Shown: positions 47,181-59,053 of the stretch, piece after piece
Position numbering within the stretch: position 1 is the first letter of the stretch
Layout: each line of letters begins with the position of its first letter
Program-made: the position numbers and the translations under genes
Assembly: GCA_033002965.1 (NCBI GenBank)
Contig: JAURVB010014120.1
Span: 124,001-188,000, forward strand
DNA from: Piper betle
Lineage: Eukaryota; Streptophyta; Magnoliopsida; Piperales; Piperaceae
Direction of reading: 5' to 3'
DNA: 64,000 bases
The notes under the pieces: generated by a model
Told to the model about the DNA's origin: nothing
Seen by the model: the letters and a program-made list of their open reading frames with translations, nothing else
Database searches by the model: none

Positions 47181-47810
47181 TAGTTTTCTTTAGGTTGAGT
47201 TCAATTGACCAATTGAAAATAAGGTGAAATATTTTTGCAATCGATGGTAAATTTAGTGTGTGACATGTTTAATGAATGACATGTTGTGGAGTAACATATG
47301 TTAATGACTATTTTTTATAATTGTGTTGTTACATATATTTTTATGTGTAGAGATTGATAAAATATGATTTACATGTATGGGAAATATATTTGTGACACTC
47401 TCGCTATTAGAAATGAGGGAAAAGACATATGTTTGTGTTAGTGTATGTTGGTGGTATTTTTGTTTAGGACAACCTTCAAATGAAAGATAACTTGGAAATG
47501 TGATTAGATATACTTATCATTGATGACAAGTGTAGTGTGTGACATTTGTAATGAATGATATGTGTGTGTGTGTTAGGATATGTTTGTGATATTTTTTAGG
47601 TTGAATTCAAATGACAGACAAGTTGAGAAGGTTATAAAATAGTTTTGTTGATGATATGTTATGGAGTAAATGAATATTAATCACTATTTCATATAAATGT
47701 GTTAATAAGTGTATGATTTGTAGTGAATAACAATGATATGATAGTCATTGATGGGAAATGTATCTCGTGCCATTTGCCATGAATGTTTTGAAACAAATTA
47801 TTGGATATTG
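47181..47810. other. AT-rich intronic-type DNA of the Ulp1-type locus
   Basis: Diverged repeats of the same intron words (GTCATTGATG, TATGTTTGTG, TTTAGGTTGA). No coding signal. Confidence 0.45.
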
Positions 47811-48330
47811 CAGAAACTGTTTGATGATGACAAGGCAGGTGAGAAGAAGGAGACGCATATGCATGCTCCTTGTAATATCAAGAAATTAAACGACTTGGAA
47901 GAACTTGAGTTGACCCTGACACATGAAGCGATTATAAAGAAGACATCGTTTGTAGTTTTCAAGGACTTGGCCAGGTTCGGTATGAACCCAATGTTATTGG
48001 AGATATTGCTGCGACATTGGTATCAAAAGGAAATTAGACCGTTTCAAGTTAGACGATCATTTGCTTAGTTTAACATTGAGGATGTTGCCTTAATAACTGG
48101 GTTGTGTAATAAGGGAATTCCTATTTGCGTTAAGAATAGGAAAGCAACATGCAAGTGCTACACAAGACACTTGAGATGGAATGCAAAGGCTGATCAAATG
48201 ATCATAATTGCCAAGCTAGAGGATCTGCTCGAAAATGGTGGAGATGGGTAGCAGGCATTTGAGGATGCATGCAGGTTGTACATAGTGTACATTTTTGTAA
48301 CTGTGCTGTTTTTACAAACCAACTGGCTCT
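47811..48330 (+). pseudogene. DUF1985-like N-terminal domain of a transposon-borne Ulp1-type protein, broken
   Basis: The frame contains EAIIKKTSFVVFKDLARFGM, LLRHWYQKE and FNIEDVALITGLCNKGIP. This is the pattern of DUF1985-type domains found with Ulp1-like proteases in plant transposable elements (the DVALITGL block is typical). In-frame stops at 48066-48068 and 48249-48251 break it. It has no known separate host function. Confidence 0.65.
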
Positions 48331-48539
48331 GTTCCAGCGTGGCCTATAAAAAGTAGCAAAGAGTAAATTTCATGTGAGATTTGCTCATACAAAAGTACAA
48401 TCAACTGTCAAGAATAAGCAATGATATGGAGGTCAAGTATCATGCCCTTAAGCATGAATTTCATGCCCTTAGAAAAGAACATCGATAGTTGCTTGGTTCT
48501 CTGACTGATAGGATTGGTGCCTTATATGGACGGGTGGAT

Positions 48540-48790
48540 GTAAAGAGTTAGAAAAGGAAGAAGAAAGGGAGATATGAATTGAGGATAATGATGAGGATAA
48601 TGGGAGTAAGGTTGAGGGGGATGACAAGGATAAAAAGGACGGTAGTAAGGATGATGGGTAGGATGATAGTGACGAAGGAGAGGATCGTAGTGAGGATGAC
48701 GGGGAAGATGGAAGTGAAAATGAAAAGGATGACGGTGATGAAGAAAAGGGGGTAGTGAGGATGAAAATCTTGAGAACTTGGAAATGTGTC
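48540..48790 (+). pseudogene. acidic linker remnant of the Ulp1-type protein
   Basis: Plus-strand sequence rich in GAT, GAG and GAA codons (runs such as GEDGSENEKDDGDEE), with stops. Asp/Glu-rich linkers between the DUF1985 and Ulp1 domains are common in this protein type. The Ser-rich frame on the opposite strand is its shadow. Confidence 0.55.
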
Positions 48791-48797
48791 ACCTTTG

Positions 48798-48975
48798 GGC
48801 CCCCAACCAAGCTCTGATTTACTGTTGGGCCCTTTGGGCCCTAAAAGGGACTTGTCATAGGTGTCATGAGTCTCTCTTAATCCAAAAGTTAACTCAAGGA
48901 ATAAGGCTTTCCCATTAGCCTATATGCAACTCACTAACATCATCTATGACCGATGTGGGATAAACCCAATAGAAA
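48798..48975 (-). repeat. LTR/TRIM-like fragment
   Basis: On the minus strand TTTATCCCACATCGGTCATA resembles the common start of short plant LTRs (TCCCACATCGG). A GGGCCC-rich end near 48798-48845 could be the other side. Not confirmed by repeats within the window. Confidence 0.35.
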
Positions 48976-49941
48976 AAAGGGTAATAAGGATGAAAAAGGA
49001 TAGACATGATCACAACAAGGATGACATGAAGAGTGATTAAGTATGCTTTCTTCATCTATGATTCTTGCGTAATGTAGATGTTAAAATTGATCATAATCCA
49101 TGTCTTCTGTAAGCATAAATGTTCCATTTCGACTGGAAAATTATGGGAGAAAATGGACCTTTTTTTAGGTGCAATTGACAACAAAAAATCGGAAAAGATG
49201 ATGGGATAGTGGGCCCTACTTGCCCGACAGTGGCTGTTGCAAATGAGGTAGGACATAATCTGTAAAGTTTGTGCAATGTATGTCAACCACCAATGAAACT
49301 ATTGATAAGAAGCTTTTGTCATTGATGTTCAATGCTATTTTTCGAATTTGTTCGTTGTTTAAATGCAGGAAATACAATTGAGAGGAGTGCATGCCAATGT
49401 CATTGAGACAGAAAAGATTGTTGGCCCTTTATTTTCTATAATACAAGAAATAGATATGCAACCAGTGGTTGTCAGTGTCAATGGCAAGAGTGAGGAGCCT
49501 TCTACACATAAGGAGGTCCGACTTAAACTTATTATTTATGGAAACTATTTCAAACATGACATACACTATTGATCAGTAGTATATATCATTTATGTGTCTT
49601 TTATTTATTGTGTATAAAGCAGGAACACTCAACAAGGGTGGATGTCAGTGCCAGTGGGCCTGCTTGCCACGCAGAGGGTTTTGCACATGAGGTATGACAT
49701 GATTCCTATGGATTATGGAAAGTGTTTCAACCATCAATTATACTATTCAATATTATCTTCTACCATTGATGGAGAGTGTTCAAACCATCAATGATACCAA
49801 AACTATTAGCTTCTGTCGTTGATGTGTAATGCTATTATGTATTTTACTCGTTGTGTACAACGTAGGAAGGGAAGATGATATGAATGGATGTCATTGTTAG
49901 AGGGTTTGAGACTACTTCGGACCCTACCAACCATGAAGAGG

Positions 49942-49946
49942 GGATG
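49942..49946. repeat. 5-bp target site duplication, left
   Basis: GGATG, repeated exactly at 52872-52876 on the other side of the solo LTR. Confidence 0.9.
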
Positions 49947-52871
49947 TGTAGAAACCCGTGACTCGAGTCAGAGTTTTACGGGAGTGAACCAGTCGGTTCA
50001 ACTGTCGGTTCGAGTCGAGTCAGCTTCATGGACCGCGAGCTGAGTTGAGGCCAGCTGTGAGTTATGAGCGATGAGGGTCATGTATGCTCAAGTATACGAT
50101 GATAACGTCAAAAAGATGATGAAAAATGGGTTATCAAGTATATGGAGGTATGCAGTATTGATTGTTATTTTTATTTGATCGTAGAATATTTTTAGGGCCG
50201 AATGACGAATTAGGACGCGATATAGGTGAGTTTGGGTGGGTTATTAGTTATAGAACATATCATTTGGATGTTGTTGTGTTTGTTTGATTTTACGGGATTT
50301 TTCTCAATTTTTTCTGGATTTTTTTAGGATTTATTAGGAGATAGTTATTATTATTGACTCGAGTCGGAGTCGAGTCAAGTTTAATTTACAAAAATGCCAT
50401 TGCACGCCCCTTCATCTTCCCCGATCGTCTTTCTTTTCTCCAAACCCTAGCCGCCCGACGCCGCCCTGACCTTGCCGCCGACTGCCGCCCCGCCGCCGGA
50501 ACCAACCGCCTGTCGTCCCCTCGCCGTCGTCGTGCCGTCCCGACAGACCCCGGCCACCGATCGCCTGCCGGCGCGCCGCCGTGATGCCACGAAGCAGCCT
50601 CGGCCGTCGCCACTCGAGCCGGATTCCGCCGGCGTTCGGTCGCCGTCACCGCCATTGTGACCACCAGTCTCACCCTCTCGCCGTCGCCGACGTTTCCCCT
50701 ATCATCCTGACCGCCGTCGAGGCCGGCCGTAGCCCCGATCGGAGCACGCCGCCGCCGCCGCCCATTTTTGACGCCACCGCTGACAGCCATCACCGCCCTG
50801 GCTACCCTGTTTGACACCACCATCGGACCAAGCTCATCGAGCTGGTGCCGATAGACCCCCTGATTGCCCCGTCCAGAATCATCGCCGGAAAACCGCTGGA
50901 ATCCGTCGGAAAACTGCCGACACTCGCTGGAAAACCGCCGAAAAATTGGATTCGTGGGAAATTTGCCGGATCATCCGCCGAATGCACCCTGTCGAATCCG
51001 ATCGGACTTCGGACGCCGCTAAGTGCCGAATTCGAGTTTCGAGCCACGAAACGGAAACCCTAGCCATCGCCGATTTTCGACGACGCGAGGTATAAATTAC
51101 TTCGACGTAAATTCTTAAATTTTATAATTATTAGGGAAGCATGCTAGACTAGATAATTAGATGAATTTTCGTGTTTTTGACGTGTCTGTATGTTTGTGTG
51201 TAATTTAATAAAAATTATGAAATTGGTTGATTGATGAGTGTTAAAATGGAAAAGTAAGGAATTAATTAGGTGAACTAATTAATTACCCTGATTTCATGAG
51301 ACGTAGATTGAAAAACTCACTAGAATTGACTTAGGATGAATGTGTGATGATTGATGCGTGATTGTGTTGATTGTGTGTGCATGCTATAGGATGTGTGATT
51401 CATCATGCGGGCGTTAGCTTTTAGCTTGATTGTGTAGGTACGGTGTAGGAGCTCGCCGCCTAGGCGCGTGGACCCGTTTGGAGCTTCTACCAGGTCCGTT
51501 TAGGACTCGTTCTCTGATTTACGCTATTCTATTGTGTATTTGATTTATCATGTGCAGGACGAGTTAAGTGGCATTTTATCGGATCCCACTTGACTCGGGC
51601 CATTTAACCAACAGTTTTGTTCGGATTAATAACCCTCGAGGATGAGATCCCTCGAGTCAGTTTTCGAAATTAAGATCCACCACAAGTTGCCTTCGGGCCT
51701 ATTGTATAAATCCCAACCCAGGCCTATATATGTATAGTTTTTGCGTTTTCGGTGAGAGATGGAATGAGGGTTACTGACTGCCACGCCTTCAGATAGGGCG
51801 TGTGCTCGGAAGAGTGGGCTCTGGAGCTGGGGAGAACCCACTTCGTTCCCGAAGGATCCGGACAACTCCACCTTTGAGTTCCTCAAACCCAGAGAAGTGT
51901 GGAGGTTTACGGGTACTGCAATGCAGCGCATGTCTAGACTTGTGGTTCAAAGGGTACTAAAGGCGACTGCCTGAGAGTGCTCAGCCTTCGTTCTCAAGGC
52001 CAGGAGTAATATGGAAGGTGCAGAGGGCGAAAAGGAATGAGATTTGATGCGAGAAGCGATAGAGAAATGGCCAAGGTATGAGAATGAGAAGGAAAGGGGG
52101 ATGCTGTCGACCCGAGGGCGACGGCTCCCATATGTGCCCTGATGAGAGTTCTTGAGGAAGTATATGGTTTTCATTCAACAGGAGAGTTTGCTCTCCTGTG
52201 CCAGATTGATATTAGTTATTTTTGGGCCGGTAACACTCGTTACTGACGGTTTTTTTATATATATGTAGGTGAGAAATACGAGGGATGAAAGCTGTCGGGA
52301 TTGCGGAGGAGCAGCACAGAACCGTGCACACTTGTTCCTGCTGCGTGTATTGTATAATGATGGTGTGTTAATGCTATGTGCATGATAATTTTGATGTGTT
52401 TGTTTGGATGAATTGCTTGTTATGAAATGAAAGGATAAATGTGAATGAGTAGCGAGCCTTGGAGTTCAGACTTGGCTCAGGTGAAACAAATGAAATAATG
52501 ATTGAATGCCATGGTAGATTGTTATGTTTTATCGTATTTTGGTAAAATATTTATATTCCCTTGTCGTGGACAGGTTGGCCCTTGTTGCACTTTTAGGCGA
52601 AACTCTGTCCGTTTTTTCGTAGTAGTATATATTTTCTTTTGGTTTCTCATTTATTACTTTGTCTTGTCTTTGCTTGCACGTCATGACATGCATGTAGGAC
52701 TCCGTTAGAACCCAATTGTTCCTATTCATGAATTTCATGTTTGCATCTCCATCTTGAGACGCCGAGGGCAGATCCGAGTCGGCTTAACCAAATCCAGTAG
52801 ATTAGCAAACGGTTCAGTCGCCGGTGACATTTCCGGGTCGGTTCACGGGTGAGCCGAAATGGGGTGTTACA
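49947..52871 (+). mobile_element. solo LTR of the 2.9-kb Ty3/gypsy family (2925 bp)
   Basis: Begins TGTAGAAACCCGTGACTCGA and ends CCGAAATGGGGTGTTACA, the TG...CA form of an LTR. It matches the LTR at 29686-32540 in reverse. Perfect 5-bp duplications (GGATG) flank it, so it inserted whole and later lost its interior by LTR-LTR recombination. A GC-rich leader-like block (50400-51080) includes CCAAACCCTAGCCGCC, and a GAGGTATAAA splice-donor-like site follows at about 51087. Confidence 0.93.
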
Positions 52872-52876
52872 GGATG
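52872..52876. repeat. 5-bp target site duplication, right
   Basis: GGATG, pair of 49942-49946; the interrupted exon copy resumes here (GGATGCTACACATG). Confidence 0.9.
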
Positions 52877-54219
52877 CTACACATGCAATATGTCATAATC
52901 CCTATCATTGATATAGTGTTCAAACTATCAATGACACTATACACTGTTAGGTTCTATCATTGATGTGTAATGCTATTATGTATTTTACTAGTTGTGTAAA
53001 ACACAAGAAGGACAGTTAATGGGAGTGGATGTCATTCTCAAAGGGTTTGAGACTATTGCGGACCCCATTGGCCATGCCGAGGGTGTTGCACACGAGGTAT
53101 GTCATAATCCTTATCATTAAGAAGAGTGTTCAAACCATTAATGACACTATAGACTATTAGCTTCTATCATTGATGTGTAATGTTATAATGTATTTTATTT
53201 GTTGTGTGTAACGTAGAAAGGACAATTTATTGGAGTGGAAGTCATTGTCAGAGGGTTTGAGCCAACTTCAGACCCTACCGACCACGCAGAGGATGTTGCA
53301 CATGAGGTATATCATAATCCTTATCATTGATGGAGAGTGCTCAAACCATTAGTGACATTATATACTGTTAGCTTTTGTTATTGAAGTAGAATGCTATTAT
53401 GATTTTTACTCATTGTGTAAAATGCAAGAAGGACAGTCGACAAAAGTGGATGTCGTTGTTAAAGGGCCTCAAATAATAGTGGGCCCTATCGGTCATGAAA
53501 AAGGTGCTACACATGAGGTATGTCATAATCCTTATCACTGGTGGAGAATGTTTCAACCATCAATGACGCTATTGACCATGAGCTCCTATCATTGAGGTGT
53601 AATACTATTGTTGTATTGGATATTGTGTTATAGGATTCCTAAGTTCAGCATAGCTTCGAATGACAAATTCATCAGTCCTCCTCTGAAGTATTTGAAAAGG
53701 CAAAGGAAGAATAGCCCAATGCTGCAGAGTCCCTTCACTCAGCAGTCAAGCTCTGGTTTAGTGGAAATGTCGTCCCTAGGAGCCATCTGTTGTTAACAAA
53801 GCAAACTTGTGACTAACGATCGATGACACAATCATAAATTTTGTGTCATTTAAAGGAGTTGATCCAACCATTCTAAGTGTGAGGAGGGCATAAGTTTTTC
53901 AAGTTCTTCTAAAGACAAAGATCACCTCTTTCCCATTGAGCACCAACTTTTATATGTTCATCGTATTACTAATGCATGACTTATCACTTTCAATTATAGA
54001 CTATCTTTTCTTATCTGATGCTCATTAGGGAGTGGGAAGAAGATAATGCTTTCATCAGGGAGAAATTTGATGGTGTCAATTCATTGCAGACCCATTGCAT
54101 CCACTTACCTGCATGAGGTATGCGACCTATATAAGAAGTCATCAATGACTATTATGTTTGCCATTGGCGGCTATTGCTTTGTGCATGTCTTGTAAACAAT
54201 GACTACAGTTGTTGATATG

Positions 54220-54835
54220 ATTTTTACATGTCATTAATGAAGAGAGTCGTATATTGGAGCACGAACGAAGGCAACTTAACAAAACAATTAGAGGGGATGA
54301 CTAAGTTCTCTAATATGTTCTTATTTTGTGTTCTCCAAGATGACCATTACTTTATGGTTGTCTTCAATAGAATGAAGAAGAAAATCACGTATTACAATTC
54401 CATGAGCTCAACAAATAATGCTAGTAGAAAGTATGCATAGATTGTAATATACTTTTAGTTCACGTTCATTAATAATTCATTTGCTTGTGTAATTGTTGTC
54501 TTGCAATGTGAATTCCCTTAGCATGTAGAGGAGTTGATGAAAACATTGTCTCTTGGAGTGTGGTAGAGGTTGACTTCGAGTGGGATTGGGAAAAATAAAA
54601 AGTCTATAAGAACTATGCCCATCCCAATGTTTATGATTGTGCAATCTTCGTCATCCTCTTTGCTGATTGTTACATTTGCCCATCAACTTCACTCAATCAA
54701 ACATAATAAATCACGTTCAGATGCACATAATAGCAGATCTTATAAGGGGATTTATTTCATCTGTTGCTTGTTCTTTAAATCGGATGTACTTGCAGAATCC
54801 CAAAGTGATAGCAACAGTGAGGAACATTAAAAGAA
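54220..54835 (+). pseudogene. Ulp1-type cysteine protease domain remnant
   Basis: Ulp1 family proteases cleave SUMO or act inside transposons. Two conserved blocks are seen in different frames. DDHYFMVVFNRMKKKITYYN (54228-54440) corresponds to the catalytic-His block. NVYDCAIFVILFADC (near 54628-54675) corresponds to the block with the catalytic Cys, where the family has DCG and this copy has DCA. The frame is interrupted between them and there is no continuous catalytic domain, so this is a relic. Confidence 0.7.
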
Positions 54836-55570
54836 AATAGAAAAGATGATGTTGAATGTTGTAAAATTTGACTTTATATTCTAATTCAGTGTTTTTTGGG
54901 GGATGATCGTTACATTTGACATTAATGAATTTCACTATGTGTAGCATGTGAAATTGATGGGTGACATTAGTCGTTGATGTAATATACTCTCCATTCGTTG
55001 TTCATGTAATTTGCTACATGTAGCATGTGCCACTTTTGGGTGTTATTTGTTGTTGATGCAATATGCATGGTATTTGGGGATGGATGGGTTCTGTGATCTA
55101 AACCTAATGCCCTTTATTGATAATGACAATTACTACCTGTATTGTGTATTAATGGCATTTGCATGATACAACTATTTGTCATTGATTCAGCCTTATAATA
55201 ATGTCATATAATGGTAAACAACATTAACTTCACTAATATCAGCTTGACTTATTCTTTGAAGGACATAGTATTAAATTCTTGTGTCACATGTTCTGCATGC
55301 TTACTATATGTACAAAAAAATATTTTACTCTTGTTGTGCATGCTCTCATGTGATTCTATAACCCAAGAATGTACCTAACTTGTTGCAGTAGGTACATTCT
55401 TGAACACGTTGTTAACTTATGGGACCTACAATGGGTTCAACAAAAATTCAAAATAAAATAAACCTTCACAATATAAAAATGAATGTCATTGATGGCCATC
55501 AATATGCCACAAACATGCCATTGATGGACAATCATGTATGACGTTCACTTTCATGTCATGCCATATACGG
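54836..55570. other. AT-rich DNA between Ulp1 remnant and zinc-knuckle remnant
   Basis: No coding signal. Intron-like repeats of GTCATTGATG and similar words persist. Confidence 0.45.
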
Positions 55571-55574
55571 AGCC

Positions 55575-55750
55575 GCCGCGCTGGTTAGCGCTAGGACCAC
55601 TCTCACAGCCATGGGTGGGTTTCGACATGTGCACTTGTTATGGCCTTGTTGGTTGTAGCGAGAGCACTAGTACGAGTTTCTACTGGCATCGATACTCTTA
55701 ATACGTCTCTTTTGTGGCCATCCTGACCGCTGTTTGTATAGTGGGGGCAA
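55575..55750 (-). pseudogene. MULE-type zinc-knuckle remnant
   Basis: One minus-strand frame contains CSRYNQQGHNKCTCRNP (near 55617-55666), very close to the C-X2-C-X4-H-X4-C knuckle followed by RNP/KNP at the end of many plant Mutator-like transposases; the second Cys has become Tyr. Upstream, in the same frame, CPHYTNSGQDGHKRDVL (55700-55750) looks like a decayed first knuckle. There is a stop between them. The Athila-type LTR starting at 55751 cuts the rest away. Confidence 0.5.
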
Positions 55751-56905
55751 TGTTAAGTGTTTAAAATATATAATATTTACCTATGTTTTTAATATGATTT
55801 TGTACTTCTCGGGTATAAACATTATTAATTTAGTGATATTTTTCATTATATTCTAGTTAATTAATATTTTATTAGATATGCTTAATTTTGGTGTTTCAAT
55901 GCAGAAAAAGATGAATAAATTAAGCTTTGGATTTGATTGGTCATGACACTTGGCCCCACCCAATGGCTACAATTTATGGTGTTCAATGGAGTCGAACAGT
56001 TGGAAACTTGAAGGGACATTATAATTAATTAGACTACGTCGATTTGTGAACACTCTCTTCGAATTCTTGTATCTCCACTTCTATATAAAGGGGTGGTCAT
56101 TTGTTGTTATCATATCTCATCTCTTGGCTTCGGAGTGTAGTGAAAGAAGTAGTTTTAGTTTTTGTAATTTCTTTCTCTTTCATAATAAAAATTAGTTTCT
56201 TTTTTATATTGTTTTCTATTTTTATTATGGAGTAGTCTTTTATTTCGTTCTAGAGAAGAATGGAACTAAACATGATTTAATTGAATCTATTTCAAGCTCT
56301 TACTCTTTTATTCAATCGGATCGTTTGAATTATCATATTTTAAATGCTAAGAATAGATTGATCGCCTATATCTTAGATCATGAGGTTTAATTAGATTTCG
56401 GGAGAAATTAATTAGATTAGTCATTGATAATTCATCATACGACGAGTCTTTTGACTTGTTTGTCGTTGTGGTCGGAAGATACACAACACCGTATGCGATT
56501 GTAAGGCAAATCTTAATACATTATTTTGTTTATTAATCAATTATCACTGGGAGGTAGAAATTGAGGCAAAATAATAGAAGCATGAAGGAGCGGGAGCCAC
56601 CATGTCATATAATTATCCTAGATCGACAATCTGAGGGAATAAAAGATAAGAGGAAGATTTGATGAAGATTAAATTGATGTTAAGGGAAATTCGACTCTAG
56701 AACGAGTTTTATCACTTTAACTTCGCTTTTAATTTAAAGTTATTACTTAGATTTAGTTAAGTCAATTATTTTTGTTTTGTTCTTCATTTTATTTTCTTTA
56801 ATTAATTATAGGAAATTCATCTCCCTGTGGGACGATACTCAATTTTATCATTATATTACTTGTTTCGACCGTGTATACTTGCACGTCATTGAAAATATTC
56901 TAACA
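55751..56905 (+). mobile_element. 5' LTR of an Athila-like element (1155 bp)
   Basis: Runs from TGTTAAGTGTTTAAAATATA to GAAAATATTCTAACA. It matches 60589-61744 almost base for base. A TATA-like CTATATAAAGG lies near 56082 and AATAAA-type signals follow. The primer site follows directly. Confidence 0.92.
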
Positions 56906-56911
56906 AGTTTT

Positions 56912-56930
56912 TTGGCGCCGTTGCCGGGGA
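56912..56930 (+). other. primer-binding site (tRNA-Asp type)
   Basis: TGGCGCCGTTGCCGGGGA is complementary to the 3' end of plant tRNA-Asp, the usual primer of Athila elements. It lies a few bases after the 5' LTR. Confidence 0.85.
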
Positions 56931-57129
56931 GATCGAATTTTCTTAAGTTAATTTAGGATTAGAATTTTGAGTGTTTTTCTTTTCTTTTTAGATTTTAGTG
57001 TCTGATTATTTTTTAAAAAAAACAAAAAAAAGGAAAAAAGGAAAAATAAACTATATCATTGTCTTCTTCCTTGCTATTATTTATTATCATTTGTTTATGC
57101 ATCGATTAGTGCGGTCACCCTTGTTTTCT

Positions 57130-59053
57130 TGTGATCTAGAGATTGAAAGGACTTTGAGAAACTTGTGTGCCGCTGGAAGAAGAGCACAAGAACCAATAGA
57201 GGAAGAAGCCATGCACTCATGGAGGACTACCGGAGTTTTAGAATTAGATGCACTTACTGCTTTATCTGCTCAGGTCAGTGCTTTAACTAATCAAGTTCAA
57301 AATCTTAATATGCAGGGACATGTTAAGGCTGTGGAGCCAAGGTGTGAATGGTGTGGACAAGGACATTCTACAGGTCAATGTACAACAGATCAAGTTAACT
57401 ATGTAGGCAACTTTAATAGGAACAACAATCCCTATTCCAACACCTACAATGCGGGCTGGCGCAATAACCCCAACTTTTCATGGAATAATTCTCCACAACC
57501 GGCTGCTGTTCCCACTAATCCACCACCACCATCACAGCATTCTCGACCTCCTTCACTTTCTTTTGCAACAACCACAACAACCGGATTTGATCCAAATGTT
57601 CAATTCCATGCAACAAACTATGCAACAATTTATGCAGAATCAGCAACAACAACAACAACAGTTTATGCAACAAGTTATGGTGCAATTAAACAAGGAACCT
57701 AGTGAGCGACCCAAGGGTGTACTTCCTAGCCAACCAGAACAACCAAGGAATGATGGTCAAGAGCATTGCAAAGCTATAACAACCCGGAGTGGTATTACTT
57801 TACAAGAACCAGTTCAACCCAATGAAGTTAGGGAAAAAGATGATAAGCCAAGCAACAAACGTGAACCCAATACATTGGTTAGCTTACTCGGAAGCAAAGG
57901 GAAAGAAAAAGATGAAGTACTTATAGATGAGGTCGAAGAAAAGGTACCATTTCCTTCTAGATTGAGGAAACAAAGTGATGAAAAATATTTCAAAAAATTT
58001 CTAGATATATTTAAGAAATTACAAATTAACATACCTTTTGCTGAAGCACTTGAACAGATGCCTAGTTATGTAAAATACTTGAAGGATATTCTAGCAAAGA
58101 AAAGGAGAGTATATGACAATGAAGTTGTAGCCATGACAGAGGAATGTAGTGCTGTCCTCCAAAGAAAACTACCTCCTAAGATAAAAGACCCGGGAAAATT
58201 TGTGATTCCATGTTCAATTGGAGGAAATGTTCATTGTAATGCTTTATGTGACTTAGGTTCTAGCATTAATCTTATGCCGTTTTCTGTTTTCAAAAGGTTA
58301 GGAATCAAGGATATTGCTCCTACCAACATCACACTTCAGTTGGCTGACCGATCATTGGTATATCCTAAAGGAGTCATTGATGATGTTTTAATAAAGGTTG
58401 ACAAGTTTATCTTTCCTGCAGATTTTGTAGTGCTTGAAATGGAAGGAAGGAATGATGATATACCACTCATTGTCGGGAGAGGTTTCTTGGCAACGGGGAG
58501 AACACTGATCGACGTAGCCGCCGGAAAACTTACGCTTAGGGTAAACAACGATTATGTCACATACAACATTTTTAAATCCATGAATTGCCCAGATGCAACA
58601 TATGCTTGTTCTAGAATTGAACTAAGTGATAAAATAATGTACAAAGGGGATCAGTTGAGTGATTCATTACATAAAGCCATAAATTCTCTTTGTGAAGAAG
58701 ATATTGATGTGGAAGAAATGGTTAAAGTATTAGATTCGCAACCGATCTTGCCTAGAAGATTTAGAGTTGTGGAACCTTTAGATTTACCATTCCACAAATT
58801 GCTGCCATCAGTTGAAGTACCACCTATTTTGGAGTTAAAACAACTTCCAAAACATCTCAAGTATATTTTCTTAGGGCTTGATGACACTCATCATATTATT
58901 ATATCTTCAGAGCTAACTATATTGCAGAAAGAGAAGCTGATTAAAATACTAAAAGATCACAAGTCAGCTATTGCTTGGACTATAGCAGACAAACATGGCA
59001 TCTGGTGTGGTTGCTGGTCATTTTCTCCTGGACAGAAGTTCTTTTCCACATAG
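57130..59053 (+). pseudogene. Athila-like gag-protease remnant, pol deleted
   Basis: Reading starts within gag; the capsid N-terminus is missing. Seen in order: LDALTALSAQV, a knuckle CEWCGQGHSTGQC, then a shift of frame at about 57490-57570, a Gln-rich run, ITTRSGITLQ, and PFPSRLRKQSDEKYFKKFLD. Next come the aspartic protease blocks CDLGSSINLMP (active Asp codon 58250-58252) and PLIVGRGFLATGRTLIDV, and the first part of the reverse transcriptase region (LPKHLKYIFLG, AIAWTIADKHGI). At about 59000 the frame breaks off and resumes near the C-terminus of pol (SFKVNKVWVK). Reverse transcriptase, RNase H and integrase are lost, so the element cannot move on its own. Confidence 0.85.

Larger units (their letters stand above)
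49140..53600 (+). repeat. tandemly amplified short exons, ~210-bp unit, at least six copies
   Basis: Units end in variants of CATGAGGTATGTCATAATCC at about 49247, 49687, 52888, 53095, 53305 and 53516; the last four are 209-211 bp apart. Each has a ~75-nt coding stretch (pattern GVDVIxxGFE...DPxxHAEGVAHE, then the donor) and an AT-rich intron with CATTGATGTGTAATGCTATTATG. A 2.9-kb LTR interrupts one copy. Confidence 0.8.

Noticed and set aside
48469..48810. Ser/Pro-rich 113-codon minus-strand frame
   Set aside because: Complement of the acidic Asp/Glu coding remnant on the plus strand.
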